64,000 nt of DNA from Streptomyces pactum. GTDB lineage: Bacteria > Actinomycetota > Actinomycetes > Streptomycetales > Streptomycetaceae. This document shows positions 63,792 to 64,000 of the stretch, piece after piece; positions within the stretch are counted from its first letter, which is position 1, and each line of letters starts with the position of its first letter. The notes beneath the pieces were generated by a model. The model had not been told where the DNA came from, did no database searches, and saw nothing but the letters and a program-made list of their open reading frames with translations. Made by a program: the position numbers and the translations under genes. The stretch is taken from assembly GCF_016031615.1 (NCBI RefSeq), contig NZ_JACYXC010000001.1, forward strand, positions 6,944,001-7,008,000, read 5' to 3'.

Positions 63792-64000
63792 CTATCGGCG
63801 AGGGTCCGCCGCGGCCGGGTGCCAGGGGGCGTCCGGCCGGGTGGGGTGCGCGTCGGCGGACAGCCGCAGGGCGTACACCGGCCGGCCGGGGTCGGAGGGG
63901 ACCGGGCCGAGGTAGTGGTGTCCGGTCATGTGGCACCAGGCGGGCAGGTCGAGCGGGGCGGCCGGGTCGGTGGCGATGACGTGCACGACCGTGCCCGGGG
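63792..64000 (-). CDS. Sulfurtransferase TusA-family protein, C-terminal part
   Basis: About 70 codons remain in the window; the 5' end lies beyond the right edge. PGTVVHVIATDPAAPLDLPAWCHMTGHHYLGPV matches the C-terminal part of TusA/SirA-like proteins: the beta strand with DPAAP and the AWCHMTGH helix. The N-terminal Cys-Pro of the family would be in the missing part. The frame stays open to base 64000. Confidence 0.8.
   Translation of the reverse strand, partial: PGTVVHVIATDPAAPLDLPAWCHMTGHHYLGPVPSDPGRPVYALRLSADAHPTRPDAPWHPAAADPRR

Noticed and set aside
1..64000. tRNA or rRNA genes, insertion sequences, CRISPR arrays, prophage or integrase genes
   Set aside because: Nothing with their characteristic sequences or repeats was recognised by eye; a tRNAscan or IS search would be needed to exclude small ones.

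Overview
The window comes from a very GC-rich (roughly three quarters G+C) actinomycete, most likely Streptomyces or a close relative. Supporting signs are the strong third-position GC bias, frequent GTG starts, GTGA/ATGA overlaps between genes, loopless GC hairpins as terminators, a modular type I polyketide synthase (PKS), secreted amylase and alginate lyase, an ECF41 sigma factor and a Ser/Thr kinase with an FHA partner. I cannot name the species. No tRNA, rRNA, insertion sequence, CRISPR array, attachment site or replication origin was recognised.

Region by region. (1) 0.2-2 kb: a DesK/NarL-type two-component system with repeated dyads upstream, closed by a palindromic terminator. (2) 2-5.2 kb, minus strand: a PEP-synthase-like protein whose reading frame is broken once, overlapping a membrane protein gene. 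(3) 5.8-8.7 kb: a DUF72 protein and a secreted alpha-amylase with a starch-binding domain, an evident promoter and MalR/Reg1-like CTTGCAG sites. (4) 10-24.9 kb: a biosynthetic operon. It has a bimodular PKS (KS-AT-KR(dead)-ACP-KS-AT-ACP-TE), two O-methyltransferases, an SRPBCC protein, an asparagine-synthase-like amidotransferase and an FAD hydroxylase. Gene order and domain logic match the terminal part of a piericidin pathway (making a 3-methyl-4-hydroxy-5,6-dimethoxypyridine head), but the upstream PKS genes are absent and an amylase lies in their place. (5) 25-37 kb: a MarR-like regulator under a MerR-type promoter dyad, an L,D-transpeptidase lipoprotein, a LysR regulator, an FHA/kinase pair, a PL7 alginate lyase, a small secreted protein, an MFS transporter, and a GlxA-type regulator divergent from two isochorismatase-family hydrolases.

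(6) 37.7-50.4 kb: an anaerobic/dormancy island. It has AdhE, pyruvate formate-lyase (frame broken near its N-terminus), its radical-SAM activase, two universal stress proteins, a CBS-BON protein, a zinc alcohol dehydrogenase and a CPA2 antiporter. A perfect GGGAC-N4-GTCCC palindrome, the core of a DosR/OsdR-type box, lies upstream of the zinc dehydrogenase. The PEP-synthase-like gene in region 2 belongs to the same kind of gene set in other streptomycetes.

(7) 50.4-56.3 kb: an unassigned oxidative operon (FAD monooxygenase-like flavoprotein, FMN alpha-hydroxy-acid oxidase and P450, joined by 4-base overlaps) divergent from an acyl/aryl-adenylating enzyme. (8) 56.7-64 kb: a GAP-family and a DUF7144 membrane protein, a DHFR-family reductase, a methyltransferase with a possible early TTA codon, a carboxymuconolactone decarboxylase-like gene with a textbook ECF41 promoter next to the ECF41 sigma gene, a DUF4389 membrane protein and the C-terminal part of a TusA-family protein running off the right edge. 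Two independent single-base frame breaks (PEP-synthase-like and pyruvate formate-lyase) may be sequencing errors and should be checked first.
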